DNA of 64,000 nt, taken from positions 682,001 to 746,000 of the forward strand of contig NZ_VRZA01000001.1 of NCBI RefSeq assembly GCF_008064665.1, read 5' to 3'. This stretch comes from Parahaliea maris. Its GTDB lineage: Bacteria; Pseudomonadota; Gammaproteobacteria; Pseudomonadales; Halieaceae. The notes below the pieces were generated by a model, which saw nothing but the letters and a program-made list of their open reading frames with translations, made no database searches and was not told the DNA's origin. A program made the position numbers and the translations under genes. This document shows, one piece after another, positions 50,687 to 59,633 of the stretch; positions within the stretch are counted from its first letter, which is position 1; every line of letters begins with the position of its first letter.

Positions 50687-51814
50687 TCAGAATCCGCCGA
50701 GGCGGGCGAAGCGGTCAAGGTGGTAGTTATAGTCGCCAAAGGTGTGCTGGGCCACCCGGGCGCGCTTGAGGAAGAAGCCGATTTCGTGCTCGTCGGTCAT
50801 ACCGATGCCACCGTGCATCTGCACCGCTTCGTTACTGGCGCGCTGGGCTACTTCGCAGAGTTTGGCCTTGGCTGCGCTGGCCAGCTGAGGCAGGTTGTCG
50901 GCCCCTTCATCGATCGCCTGCAGTGCCTTGAGCACAATCGAACGCGCCAGTTCCAGCTCGGCAAAGAGTTCCGCGGCGCGGTGCTGCAAGCCCTGGAAGC
51001 TACCGATGATACGTCCGAACTGTTTGCGTTCCTGCAGGTAGACGACGGTGCGTTCGAAGGCCTCCGCCGACAGTCCCAGCAGTTCGGCGGCAAGGCCGAT
51101 ATTGGCGATATCCAGGGTGCGTTCGAGGGCGGGCCCGGCCTCTCCGGCCGCCCCCAGCAGGGCATCGGCGGGCACCGTCACATTATCCAGCTGCAGTGCA
51201 CCAGCAGCCCGGCTGTCGACCATGGAGCGCCGCTCCACGGTGAGACCTGCCGCGTCGGCCGGCACCACGAAAACGGAAAGGCCACCGTCGGCTTCCACCC
51301 GCGCCACCACCAGGAAATGTCGGGCACTCGGTGCGTCGAGGACCAGCACCTTGCTGCCGGACAGCACATAACTGTCGCCCTCACGCCGGGCGCTGGTGGT
51401 TACCTGTTCCGGAGCGTGATGCGGCCCTTCCTGCAGGGCCAGGCTGAGCAGGGCCTCGCCGCCGGCAATCGCCGGCAGCCACTGCTGTTTCTGGGCCTCG
51501 GTGCCCAGTTCATTGATCAGCGTCGCCGCCACCAACACGGACGATTCCAACGGCGAATTGCTGAGGTGCCGTCCCACCTGCTCCAGCACCAGGCCGAGGC
51601 CGGTGTAGCCGTAACCCAGCCCGCCAAACTCCTCGGGAATCGCAATACCGGCCCAGCCCATCCCGGCCATTTCCTGCCATACGGCTGCGTCGTAACCCGC
51701 CTCACTGCCGCTGTCGCGCAGCGCTCGCAGTTGCGGCACGCCGGCCTTCTCCGCCAGGAACCCGGCCGCGGAGTCCTTCAGCATGATCTGTTCTTCGTTC
51801 AATACCAGTGCCAT
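50687..51814 (-). CDS. Acyl-CoA dehydrogenase subunit lacking the catalytic glutamate
   Basis: The 375-residue ACAD-family protein has the mid-domain and C-terminal AVQMHGGIGMTDEHEIGFFLKR. The usual C-terminal catalytic Glu context is replaced by TFGDYNYHLDRFARLGG, so Asp or nothing stands there. This is what is seen in one subunit of heteromeric dehydrogenases such as mycobacterial ChsE1-ChsE2. It is directly beside a Glu-containing ACAD at 51842, consistent with an alpha2beta2 enzyme. Confidence 0.85.
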   Translation of the reverse strand: MALVLNEEQIMLKDSAAGFLAEKAGVPQLRALRDSGSEAGYDAAVWQEMAGMGWAGIAIPEEFGGLGYGYTGLGLVLEQVGRHLSNSPLESSVLVAATLINELGTEAQKQQWLPAIAGGEALLSLALQEGPHHAPEQVTTSARREGDSYVLSGSKVLVLDAPSARHFLVVARVEADGGLSVFVVPADAAGLTVERRSMVDSRAAGALQLDNVTVPADALLGAAGEAGPALERTLDIANIGLAAELLGLSAEAFERTVVYLQERKQFGRIIGSFQGLQHRAAELFAELELARSIVLKALQAIDEGADNLPQLASAAKAKLCEVAQRASNEAVQMHGGIGMTDEHEIGFFLKRARVAQHTFGDYNYHLDRFARLGGF

Positions 51815-51841
51815 GACTAATCCTCTCTTCCTCTATGCGGC

Positions 51842-53023
51842 TCAAGCGTCCGGCAGGCCAAGCACGCGCTTGGAAATAATGTTCAACTGGACTTCGGTGG
51901 TCCCCCCTTCAATGGAGTTACCCTTGGAGCGCAGCCAGTCACGACTCAGCTGGCCGCCGTCATACACTTCACCCTCCCAACCCAGGGCGGCTTCACCCTG
52001 TACCGCCAGATTCAGCTCGTTGCGGCGCTTGTTCAGCTCGGTACCGTAGTACTTGAAGATCGATGACGCGGCGCCCAGGCCCTGCCCGGCCTTGGCCTCA
52101 TCGCCAACCCGGGCCATGGTGTAAGCAAACACCAGCGCATCCAGCTGATACTGGGCAATATTCTGACGCAGGACGCCATTGGCCAGACGCCCACTGGCAT
52201 CGGCGCCGACAGTCTGCACGGCCCGCTGGCCGAGGGATTCCCGAGACATGGTGCCAAAGCTGGAGATCATTTCCCGCTCGTGAGTCAGCAGATATTTGGC
52301 GATGGTCCAGCCCTTGCCCTCTTCACCGATAAGGTTCTTCTTCAGCGCTTTCGCGTCGTCGAAGAAGGTCTCACAGAAAGGCGATGAGCCGCTGATCAGT
52401 TTGATCGGTTTCACCGTCACACCTGGCTGGTCCATATCGAACAGCACAAAGCTGATGCCCTCGTGCTTGCTACCGGAATTGTCGGTGCGCACCAGGCAGA
52501 AGATCCAGTCGGCCTTGTCGGCGTAGGAGGTCCAGATTTTCTGGCCATTGATGATGTAGTGATCACCCTGGTCGTCGGCGCGGGTTTGCAGGCTGGCAAG
52601 GTCGGAACCGGCATTGGGCTCGGAATAGCCCTGGCACCAGCGAATCTCGCCGCGCACGATGGGCGGCAGGTGTTCCTTTTTCTGCTCCTCGGTACCGAAC
52701 TGGAGCAGGGCCGGGCCGAGCATGGAGATGCCAAAGCTGTCCAGTGGACGCCTGGCACTGATGCGTTGCATCTCCTGCGCCAGGATCTTCGCTTCCTCCT
52801 TGTCGAGGCCGCCACCGCCATACGCCGCCGGCCAGGTCGGCACCGTCCAGCCGCGCTCGGCCATGCGGTCGCACCACAGTTTCTGGTCCGGATGCTTTAT
52901 CTCGGGCGTACGCCCGCCAGTGTAGATATCCTCGAAGCCCCGGGCCGGGGTACGCATGGACTGGGGGCAGTTCTCCTCCAGCCAGGCCCGGGTCTCGGCG
53001 CGAAATTGTTCCAGGTCACTCAC
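51842..53023 (-). CDS. Acyl-CoA dehydrogenase subunit with catalytic glutamate
   Basis: I chose GTG 53023 (SDLEQFRAETRAWLEENCPQ), with AGAGGTG six bases upstream; the frame can be extended 20 residues but without family resemblance. The 393-residue protein has YSEPNAGSDLASLQTRA, QKIWTSYADKADW and the C-terminal SKGNSIEGGTTEVQLNIIS with the catalytic Glu. It probably pairs with the 375-residue subunit 27 bp downstream. Such pairs are typical of steroid or polycyclic side-chain degradation. First gene of the operon; an operator-like motif lies 116 nt upstream. Confidence 0.9.
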   Translation of the reverse strand: MSDLEQFRAETRAWLEENCPQSMRTPARGFEDIYTGGRTPEIKHPDQKLWCDRMAERGWTVPTWPAAYGGGGLDKEEAKILAQEMQRISARRPLDSFGISMLGPALLQFGTEEQKKEHLPPIVRGEIRWCQGYSEPNAGSDLASLQTRADDQGDHYIINGQKIWTSYADKADWIFCLVRTDNSGSKHEGISFVLFDMDQPGVTVKPIKLISGSSPFCETFFDDAKALKKNLIGEEGKGWTIAKYLLTHEREMISSFGTMSRESLGQRAVQTVGADASGRLANGVLRQNIAQYQLDALVFAYTMARVGDEAKAGQGLGAASSIFKYYGTELNKRRNELNLAVQGEAALGWEGEVYDGGQLSRDWLRSKGNSIEGGTTEVQLNIISKRVLGLPDA

Positions 53024-53413
53024 GGTGGCACCTCTTGTGATGTCGGTGGTTAAGGAAGGCAGAGCCTCAGCCAGCATAGTCAATCCCGTCAGTCTCGCCG
53101 CGGGAAACTACCGGGCAGCAGCGATCTGCTGAAAATTTCGGATTTGAACTTACAGTATGTTTTGCTGGCGCGCAAGTATCCCCTTGGCGTTAGCTACCTG
53201 ACCCACCAGGAAGAACGGCGATTTACATTACCAATGAGACGGGGTTTGCGCTGGCCCACTTTGTAGAACCGAAACGCCGCAGCAAGCCGCTGTGTTGCGG
53301 ACAGGGTTATAGGAGTACGGTGCGCCAACCACTTACGGGCGCGCAGTGTGGGAATTAAAGAGACTCTGTATTCGCCCACCCCCTGAAGCCGAGGCAGGCA
53401 AGGTCGTGGAGGC
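53024..53413. other. 390-bp intergenic region between ACAD operon and fdsD
   Basis: It contains the promoter region of the ACAD operon, with the shared 21-bp element at 53139-53159. The rest (53160-53413) has one 61-codon minus-strand frame (53194-53379) with no recognisable domain and no good ribosome-binding site. No terminator was seen for the fds operon, whose stop is at 53414. Confidence 0.55.
53139..53159 (+). promoter_or_regulatory. 21-bp operator-like element, copy 2 (ACAD operon)
   Basis: TTGAACTTACAGTATG is the core; 20 of 21 bases match copy 1 at 46406-46426. With flanking bases this copy forms AACTTAC-A-GTATGTT, one mismatch from a perfect 15-bp odd palindrome. It lies 116-136 nt upstream of the ACAD start on the minus strand. 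Confidence 0.75.
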
Positions 53414-53653
53414 TTACGGTATCACCGCGTCAGCAGCGAGTATCTCCGCAGCCAAGGCGCTGACCGGATTGAGGCCGGCACTATCGCCAGCGGCATACTC
53501 GATCAGCTGCTCGCGCATGCCGCGACTCCAGAAACGCCGCAGGTGGCTTGCCACCCGCTCGGCTGCTTCGTGTTCACCGCCCGGCCCGTGCTCCAGGTTT
53601 ACTGCAATCTGGTTGGCCATATGGACCAGGCTTTGCATCTGCGTGCGGCTCAC
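53414..53653 (-). CDS. fdsD: Formate dehydrogenase delta subunit
   Basis: The 79-residue protein starts with GTG overlapping the fdhD stop (GTGA). It has the FdsD pattern MANQIAVNLEHGP, ERVASHLRRFWSRGMREQLIEYA and LNPVSALAAEIL. FdsD is a small soluble subunit of the NAD-dependent, molybdenum formate dehydrogenase. It is last in the fdsGBA-fdhD-fdsD operon. Confidence 0.88.
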   Translation of the reverse strand: MSRTQMQSLVHMANQIAVNLEHGPGGEHEAAERVASHLRRFWSRGMREQLIEYAAGDSAGLNPVSALAAEILAADAVIP

Positions 53654-54537
53654 TCCTCATCCTCCCGGCGCTGCCGTCCCTCTGCGGTCCGGAAACCGTT
53701 GTAGATGACATGACGCCCCTGTCGGGCAAAGCCAATCAACAGCTGGCCCGATTGCCGCGCCTCCTCAATCGCCAGCGACGTGGGGGCAGATACGGCCACC
53801 AGGGCACCGATGCCGACGGCACAGCTTTTATGCACCATTTCATAACTGGCGCGGCTGGAAATCAGGGCAAAGCCGTCACTGCCCAGCCGCCCGTGGCGGG
53901 CCAGGAAGCCAACCAGTTTGTCGAGGGCGTTGTGTCGCCCTACATCCTCGCTGACTTTTTCGATCGTGCCGTCCAGACGGCACCAGGCGGCCGCGTGGGT
54001 CGCACCGGTTTCAGCCTGCAGCGGCTGGAAGGACTGCAGTTGGCCCAGGGCTTTCTGCACGGCCGCGTCGGTCAGTACCGGTGCCGTTACCTGCGCCACA
54101 GGGCCCATCGCCTGCGCCAGGGATTCGGCACCGCAAAGCCCGCAGCCCGTACGACCGGCCAGGTTGCGGCGGCGCTCCCGCAAGCCCGCCATACGCTCCG
54201 CAGCAATCTCGAGTTCGAGGCTGATGCCGCGATCCCTGGCTTGTACGTCGCAGCTGTAGAGCTCTTCGGGCTTGCTGATAATGCCCTCGGTCAGGCTAAA
54301 ACCCAGTGCGAACGCTTCAAGCTCCGACGGAGTCGCCATCATCACCGCGTGGGAAACGCCGTTATAGACCAGCGCGACCGGCATTTCCTGGGCGATCTGG
54401 TCCTCTCCGAGCCTGCGGTCGCTGGCATGGTGCTCGCGGACATCCACGGTGGCCGTCAACGCCGAACCACCGGCGTGCGCCCCCTGCCCCATACCTGGCA
54501 GGGGCTTTATCTTTCCGGCTTCACCAAAGCGGCTCAT
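53650..54537 (-). CDS. fdhD: FdhD sulfurtransferase for molybdenum cofactor of FDH
   Basis: FdhD passes sulfur from IscS to the bis-MGD cofactor, needed for formate dehydrogenase activity. The 295-residue protein has the conserved TGCGLCGAESLAQ (CxxC cysteines), MATPSELEAFALGFSLTEGI, EDVGRHNALDKLVG and ISSRASYEMVHKS. It overlaps fdsA by four bases (ATGA). In Cupriavidus this position is called fdsC. Confidence 0.94.
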   Translation of the reverse strand: MSRFGEAGKIKPLPGMGQGAHAGGSALTATVDVREHHASDRRLGEDQIAQEMPVALVYNGVSHAVMMATPSELEAFALGFSLTEGIISKPEELYSCDVQARDRGISLELEIAAERMAGLRERRRNLAGRTGCGLCGAESLAQAMGPVAQVTAPVLTDAAVQKALGQLQSFQPLQAETGATHAAAWCRLDGTIEKVSEDVGRHNALDKLVGFLARHGRLGSDGFALISSRASYEMVHKSCAVGIGALVAVSAPTSLAIEEARQSGQLLIGFARQGRHVIYNGFRTAEGRQRREDEE

Positions 54538-57452
54538 AGTTCGGCCTTCTGTGGCTGTACCTGGGGTGACTGTGCCTCACGGGAATCACGCGAGCGCTTG
54601 CCGCGGTGCAACTCCCGCTGGTGACGATCAAAGGCCTGGAAACGCTGCTGCCACTCCGAAGGCTGGCTGACCTTTTCCACCTGCACCGCCGTGACCTTGT
54701 ACTCGGGGCAATTGGTGGCCCAGTCGGAACTGTCGGTGGTGATGACGTTTGCCCCGCTGCCGGGATGGTGGAACGTTGTGTAGACCACGCCCACCGGAAT
54801 GCGGTCGCTGATGCGCGCGCGCAGTACGGTCTGTCCGGCACGGCTGGTGATACCCAGCCAGTCGCCATCGCGCACGCCGCGCAATTCCGCGTCTTCGGGG
54901 TGCAGTTCCAGGATGTCCTCGTCGTGCCACTGCTGGTTGTGGGTGCGGCGGGTCTGGGCACCCACGTTGTATTGGGACAGGATGCGGCCTGTGGTCAGCA
55001 GCAGCGGAAAACGCCGGGTGGCGCGCTCGTCGGTGGGAATAAATTCAGTCACTGCGAAGCGCCCCTGACCAATGGGGAAATCCTGCTCATGCATGATGGG
55101 CGTGCCATCCGGATGCGCATCATTGCAGGGCCACTGGATACTGCCCAGGCGCTCCAGCTTGTCGTAGCTGACCCCCGTAAAACTGGGCGTCAGGCTGGCG
55201 ATCTCATCCATGATCTCGGACGGGTGGCGGTAGTGCATGGGATAGCCCAGGGCGTTCGCCAGGTCCACGGTGACTTCCCAGTCCTGCTTGCCCGCCAGCG
55301 GCGTCATCACCTTGCGCACCCGGTTGATGCGACGCTCGGCGTTGGTGAAGGTGCCGTCTTTTTCCAGGAAAGAAGAGCCGGGCAACAGCACGTGAGCGTA
55401 TTTCGCCGTCTCGTTGAGGAAGATGTCCTGCACGATCAGGCAGTCCAGTGAGCGCAGGGCCGCTTCCACATGCTGGGTGTTCGGGTCCGACTGGGCGATA
55501 TCCTCGCCCTGTACATACAGCGCCTTGAACTGCCCGGCCAGAGCCGCATCGAACATGTTGGGGATACGCAGGCCCGGCTCGTCATCCAGTTGCACGCCCC
55601 AGGCGGCCTCGAAGCGCGCCCGCACCTGGGCATCGGACACGTGCTGGTAACCGGGCAATTCGTGGGGGAAGGAGCCCATGTCACAGGAGCCCTGGACATT
55701 GTTCTGGCCGCGCAGGGGATTTACCCCGACACCTTCGCGGCCGATGTTGCCGGTAGCCATGGCCAGGTTGGCAATGCCCATCACCATGGTGGAGCCCTGG
55801 CTGTGCTCGGTTACGCCCAGGCCGTAATAGATCGCTCCATTACCCGCCCGGGCATAGGTGCGCGCGGCCTGGCGGACCAGGTCAGCGGGCACCCCGGTGA
55901 TGGCCTCGGTGGCCTCCGGTGAATTGCGCTGCTGGCTGATGAAATCGCGCCAGGCCCCATAGGCTGACGCGTCGCAGCGCCGGGCGATGAAGTCGGTGTC
56001 TTCGAGCCCCTCGGTCACCACCACATGTGCCAGGGCATTGACCATGGCCACGTTGGTACCCGGCTGCAGGGCCAGGTGCTGCGCGCCGCCCCGGTGGGGG
56101 GTGGCGAGCAGGTCGATGCGACGCGGGTCGATCACGATCAGTTCGGCCCCCTCGCGCAATCGTCGGCGCAATTGCGAGCCAAACACGGGGTGGGCGTCGG
56201 TAGGATTGGCGCCAATCACCACAATGACGTCTGCCGCCATCACCGAGTCGAAGGTCTGGGTGCCCGCGGACTCTCCCAGGGTGGTTTTCAGGCCATAACC
56301 CGTAGGTGAATGGCACACTCTGGCGCAGGTATCGGTGTTGTTGTTGCCGAAGCCCGCACGCACCAGTTTCTGCACCAGGTAGGTCTCTTCATTGGTGCAG
56401 CGGGAGGAGGTAATACCGCCAATGCTGTCGCGGCCATATTCGTCCTGGATGGCCCTGAGCCGGCTGGCGGCAAAACTGATCGCCTCCTCCCAGCCGACCG
56501 GGCGCCAGGGCTGGTCGATGGAGTCGCGGATCATCGGCTGGCGCAGGCGGTCCGGGTGGGTGGCATAACCGAAGGCAAAGCGCCCCTTCACACAGGAGTG
56601 GCCATGGTTGGCCGCCCCACCTTTCCAGGGTGTCATGCGCACGACGGTTTCGCCCTGCATTTCCGCCTTGAAGGAACAGCCAACGCCACAGTAGGCGCAG
56701 GTGGTAATGGCACTGTGGGTGGGCTGCCCCGCCTCGATCACGCTCTTCTCCATCAGCGTGGCCGTGGGACAGGTCTGCACGCAGGCGCCGCAGGATACGC
56801 ATTCGGAATCGAGGAAAGCCTCCCCGCCAGCGGCGGCCACCTTGGATTCGAAGCCGCGCCCGTCGATAGTCAGGGCAAAGGTGCCCTGGACTTCCTCGCA
56901 GGCGCGCACGCAGCGGGAGCAGACAATGCACTTGCTCGGGTCGAAGGTGAAGTAGGGATTGCTCTCGTCCTTTTCCGCAGACAGGTGATTGGCGCCGGCG
57001 AAACCGTAGCGCACTTCCCGCAACCCGACCGCCCCCGCCATATCCTGCAGCTCGCAGTCGCCATTGGCGGGACAGGTCAGGCAGTCGAGGGGGTGGTCGG
57101 ATATGTACAGCTCCATGATGTTGCGGCGCAGGGTGGCAACCCGCTCGGTGCGGGTGTGGACTTCCATGCCCTCTTCCACCGGTGTGGTGCAGGCGGCGGG
57201 CAGGCCCTTTTTGCCCTCGATCTGTACCGCGCACAGCCGGCAGGAGCCGAAGGCCTCGAGGTTGTCGGAGGCACACAGCTTGGGAATGGTGATGCCCGCC
57301 AGGCTGGCGGCGCGCAGTACCGAGGTGCCCGCAGGCACCGGAACCTCGACCCCGTCGATGGTCAGGGTGACGGTTTCCGCACTCACACTGGGGGGCGTGC
57401 CGTAGTCCTTCTCGGGGTCGAGCGCTTGTTGGGGATCGTAATAGGCGAGCAT
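54534..57452 (-). CDS. fdsA: NAD-dependent formate dehydrogenase, alpha (catalytic) subunit
   Basis: ATG 57452 (MLAYYDPQQALDPEKDYG) gives 972 residues. N-terminal domain: [2Fe-2S] site (Cys60, 71, 74, 88), then a His120/Cys124/127/133 [4Fe-4S] site, two [4Fe-4S] sets (Cys175-185, 218-228), then the FDH Fe4S4 site CAYCGVGCS with Cys252, 255, 259 and 287. The molybdenum ligand is Cys380 in CARVCHSPTG, replacing selenocysteine of other FDHs. bis-MGD-binding oxidoreductase and C-terminal dinucleotide domains follow. It oxidises formate to CO2, passing electrons to FdsB. One base separates its ATG from the fdsB stop. Confidence 0.96.
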   Translation of the reverse strand: MLAYYDPQQALDPEKDYGTPPSVSAETVTLTIDGVEVPVPAGTSVLRAASLAGITIPKLCASDNLEAFGSCRLCAVQIEGKKGLPAACTTPVEEGMEVHTRTERVATLRRNIMELYISDHPLDCLTCPANGDCELQDMAGAVGLREVRYGFAGANHLSAEKDESNPYFTFDPSKCIVCSRCVRACEEVQGTFALTIDGRGFESKVAAAGGEAFLDSECVSCGACVQTCPTATLMEKSVIEAGQPTHSAITTCAYCGVGCSFKAEMQGETVVRMTPWKGGAANHGHSCVKGRFAFGYATHPDRLRQPMIRDSIDQPWRPVGWEEAISFAASRLRAIQDEYGRDSIGGITSSRCTNEETYLVQKLVRAGFGNNNTDTCARVCHSPTGYGLKTTLGESAGTQTFDSVMAADVIVVIGANPTDAHPVFGSQLRRRLREGAELIVIDPRRIDLLATPHRGGAQHLALQPGTNVAMVNALAHVVVTEGLEDTDFIARRCDASAYGAWRDFISQQRNSPEATEAITGVPADLVRQAARTYARAGNGAIYYGLGVTEHSQGSTMVMGIANLAMATGNIGREGVGVNPLRGQNNVQGSCDMGSFPHELPGYQHVSDAQVRARFEAAWGVQLDDEPGLRIPNMFDAALAGQFKALYVQGEDIAQSDPNTQHVEAALRSLDCLIVQDIFLNETAKYAHVLLPGSSFLEKDGTFTNAERRINRVRKVMTPLAGKQDWEVTVDLANALGYPMHYRHPSEIMDEIASLTPSFTGVSYDKLERLGSIQWPCNDAHPDGTPIMHEQDFPIGQGRFAVTEFIPTDERATRRFPLLLTTGRILSQYNVGAQTRRTHNQQWHDEDILELHPEDAELRGVRDGDWLGITSRAGQTVLRARISDRIPVGVVYTTFHHPGSGANVITTDSSDWATNCPEYKVTAVQVEKVSQPSEWQQRFQAFDRHQRELHRGKRSRDSREAQSPQVQPQKAEL

Positions 57453-57453
57453 G

Positions 57454-59022
57454 TCAGTCTCTCCGGGCTGCGCCGGGCGCCAGGTCGTCGGCAAAATGGC
57501 GGGTAACGCTCTGCACGGGGAACGGCGTCATGCCGCCCATCGCGCACAGGGACCCATCTATCATGGTAGTACACAAGTCTTCGAGTAATTCGAGGTTGGC
57601 CTCGGGTGACTCGCCAGCGCGGATGCGGTCGATCACCTCTACACCGCGGGTCGAGCCAATTCGGCAGGGCGTGCACTTGCCGCAGGACTCCACCGCGCAG
57701 AACTCCATGGCAAAACGGGCCTGCTCTCCCATATCCACGCTGTCGTCGAACAGCACGACACCGCCGTGGCCGAGCATGGCCCCCACTTCTGCGAACGCCT
57801 CATAGTCCAGCGGCGTATCCCACAGGGATTCCGGCAGGTAGGCGCCCAGCGGCCCGCCGACCTGTACCGCTTTCAGGGGTCTGCCGCTGAGGGTGCCGCC
57901 GCCGAAGTCCTCGATCAGTTGTCGCAGGGTCACGCCGAAAGCCAGCTCGACCAGGCCGCCACGCTCGACGTTGCCGGCAAGCTGGGCAGTCAGGGTGCCG
58001 CGTGAGCGGCCCTGGCCACAGGCCGCATAAGCCTCTGGCCCGCGCTCGAGGATATAGGGCACCGCCGCCAGCGACAGCACGTTGTTCACCACCGTCGGGC
58101 GACCAAGGAAGCCCTCGATGGCCGGCAGGGGCGGCTTGACCCGGACCATGCCGCGCTTGCCTTCGAGGCTGTCCAGCAGGGCGGTTTCCTCGCCGCAGAT
58201 ATAGGCGCCGGCGCCCAGCCGCACCTCGAGCGCAAAGGCCCGGCCCGAGCCACAGACATCCGCCCCAAGGTAACCGGCCTCAACGGCCCGCTCGATCGCC
58301 GCATTCAATCGGTGCAGGGCCAGCGGGTATTCCGAGCGCAGGTAGATATAGCCCTCGGTTGCACCCACCGCGAGCCCGGCGATGACCATGCCTTCGATCA
58401 GCAGGTAGGGATCGCACTCCATCACCAGGCGGTCGGCAAAGGTGCCGGAGTCACCTTCGTCGGCGTTGCAAACGATGTATTTCTGGCCGGCGCCGGCGTC
58501 GAGCACCGTTTGCCATTTGATACCGGTGGGGAAGGCCGCGCCGCCACGGCCGCGCAGGCCGGACTCGGTCACCTGCTGGACGATGGCTTGCGGCGACAGC
58601 GCCACGGCCCGGCGCAGGCCGGCGAAACCACCGCCCGCCTCATAGGCCGATAGCGACAGGGGGTCAGCGACGCCGATCCGGCTGAAAGTGAGCCGCTGCT
58701 GCTGCGCCAGGTAGGGTATTTCCTCGGTGGGACCAAGACAGAGGGGGTGGTCCTGCGCGCCCTCGAGCAATCCCGCCTCGAGCAGGCCCGGCAGATCTTC
58801 CGGGGTGACCGGGCCGTAGGCGATGCGACCAGCGCCGGTCTCTACTTCGATCATGGGTTCCAGCCAGAACAGGCCCCGGGAACCATTGCGTACCAGTTCC
58901 GGCGGCTGTTCCAGTGACGCCAGTACGGCGCTGATGTCACTGGCGATCTCGTCAGCCCCCAGCGACAGTGCCGTCGTTTCGCTGGGCACGTAAATTCGGG
59001 TCATTGCTTTGCCTGACATCAT
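57454..59022 (-). CDS. fdsB: NAD-dependent formate dehydrogenase, beta subunit
   Basis: The 522-residue protein is NuoF-like: an N-terminal thioredoxin-like [2Fe-2S]-type domain, then FMN/NAD-binding region ([52 protein letters not shown]) and a [4Fe-4S] site [13 protein letters not shown]. It transfers electrons from FdsA to NAD+. Its ATG overlaps the fdsG stop by four bases. A second start, six codons in (MTRIYVPS), is equally plausible. Confidence 0.95.
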   Translation of the reverse strand: MMSGKAMTRIYVPSETTALSLGADEIASDISAVLASLEQPPELVRNGSRGLFWLEPMIEVETGAGRIAYGPVTPEDLPGLLEAGLLEGAQDHPLCLGPTEEIPYLAQQQRLTFSRIGVADPLSLSAYEAGGGFAGLRRAVALSPQAIVQQVTESGLRGRGGAAFPTGIKWQTVLDAGAGQKYIVCNADEGDSGTFADRLVMECDPYLLIEGMVIAGLAVGATEGYIYLRSEYPLALHRLNAAIERAVEAGYLGADVCGSGRAFALEVRLGAGAYICGEETALLDSLEGKRGMVRVKPPLPAIEGFLGRPTVVNNVLSLAAVPYILERGPEAYAACGQGRSRGTLTAQLAGNVERGGLVELAFGVTLRQLIEDFGGGTLSGRPLKAVQVGGPLGAYLPESLWDTPLDYEAFAEVGAMLGHGGVVLFDDSVDMGEQARFAMEFCAVESCGKCTPCRIGSTRGVEVIDRIRAGESPEANLELLEDLCTTMIDGSLCAMGGMTPFPVQSVTRHFADDLAPGAARRD

Positions 59023-59510
59023 CCCCGCACCTCAACGACCTGGGTCTGCAGGTCGTCCAGCAGTTGGTCTGCGCGCTCGGGCGAAACCCGTCCGTACACC
59101 CTGTCACCGATGCGTACCGACGGGCCGCAGGCGCAATTGCCAAGACAGTACACCGGCTCAAGAGTCACAGCGCCATCCGCGCTGGTCTGGTGATAGTCCA
59201 CACCCAGGCGTTGTTTGACGTGCGCTTCAAGCGCGCGCGCACCGGCTGCCTGGCAGGCTTCGGCACGGCACAGCTGCAATACCGCGTCGCCCGGGGGCGT
59301 GCGCCGGAAGTGGTGGTAGAAACTGACCACCCCCGCCACTTCGGCGACGGTCTGCGACAGCGCGCCGGCGATCGGGGCCAGGGCGCTCTCGGGGATAAAG
59401 CCGAAATCGTCCTGCAGGGCGTGGAGCAGGGGCAGCAATGCACCCGGCCGCTCCCGGTGCGCCGCAATATGTTGCTGCACACGCGCATCCGTTGGCGAAG
59501 TAAAGGTCAC
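59019..59510 (-). CDS. fdsG: NAD-dependent formate dehydrogenase, gamma subunit
   Basis: The 163-residue protein is NuoE-like, with a [2Fe-2S] cluster: [10 protein letters not shown] and [10 protein letters not shown]. It has the helical N-terminus [16 protein letters not shown] and SFYHHF. It is first in the operon fdsG-fdsB-fdsA-fdhD-fdsD. The 123-bp divergent region upstream holds an AT-rich palindrome. Confidence 0.94.
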   Translation of the reverse strand: MTFTSPTDARVQQHIAAHRERPGALLPLLHALQDDFGFIPESALAPIAGALSQTVAEVAGVVSFYHHFRRTPPGDAVLQLCRAEACQAAGARALEAHVKQRLGVDYHQTSADGAVTLEPVYCLGNCACGPSVRIGDRVYGRVSPERADQLLDDLQTQVVEVRG

Positions 59511-59534
59511 GGCAGGCCTCGGACTGGGGCAACA

Positions 59535-59558
59535 ATATATGCAATAAAATTCATATAT
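59535..59558. promoter_or_regulatory. AT-rich inverted repeat between fdsG and its divergent regulator
   Basis: ATATATG and CATATAT flank a 10-bp spacer in a 123-bp, AT-rich divergent region. A second imperfect repeat (AATAT-GCA-GTATATT) lies at about 59616-59630, near the regulator start. They may be sites for the divergent ModE/PBP-type regulator. Confidence 0.5.
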
Positions 59559-59633
59559 AGATCAATGCAAAGGATTTATTGGCAGTTAAACTACCAGTAT
59601 CCATTGCTAGACAAAATATGCAGTATATTGCCT

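Noticed and set aside
53194-53379. Minus-strand 61-codon frame upstream of the ACAD operon
   Set aside because: No ribosome-binding site, domain, or operon context; composition basic but not informative. Left as intergenic.
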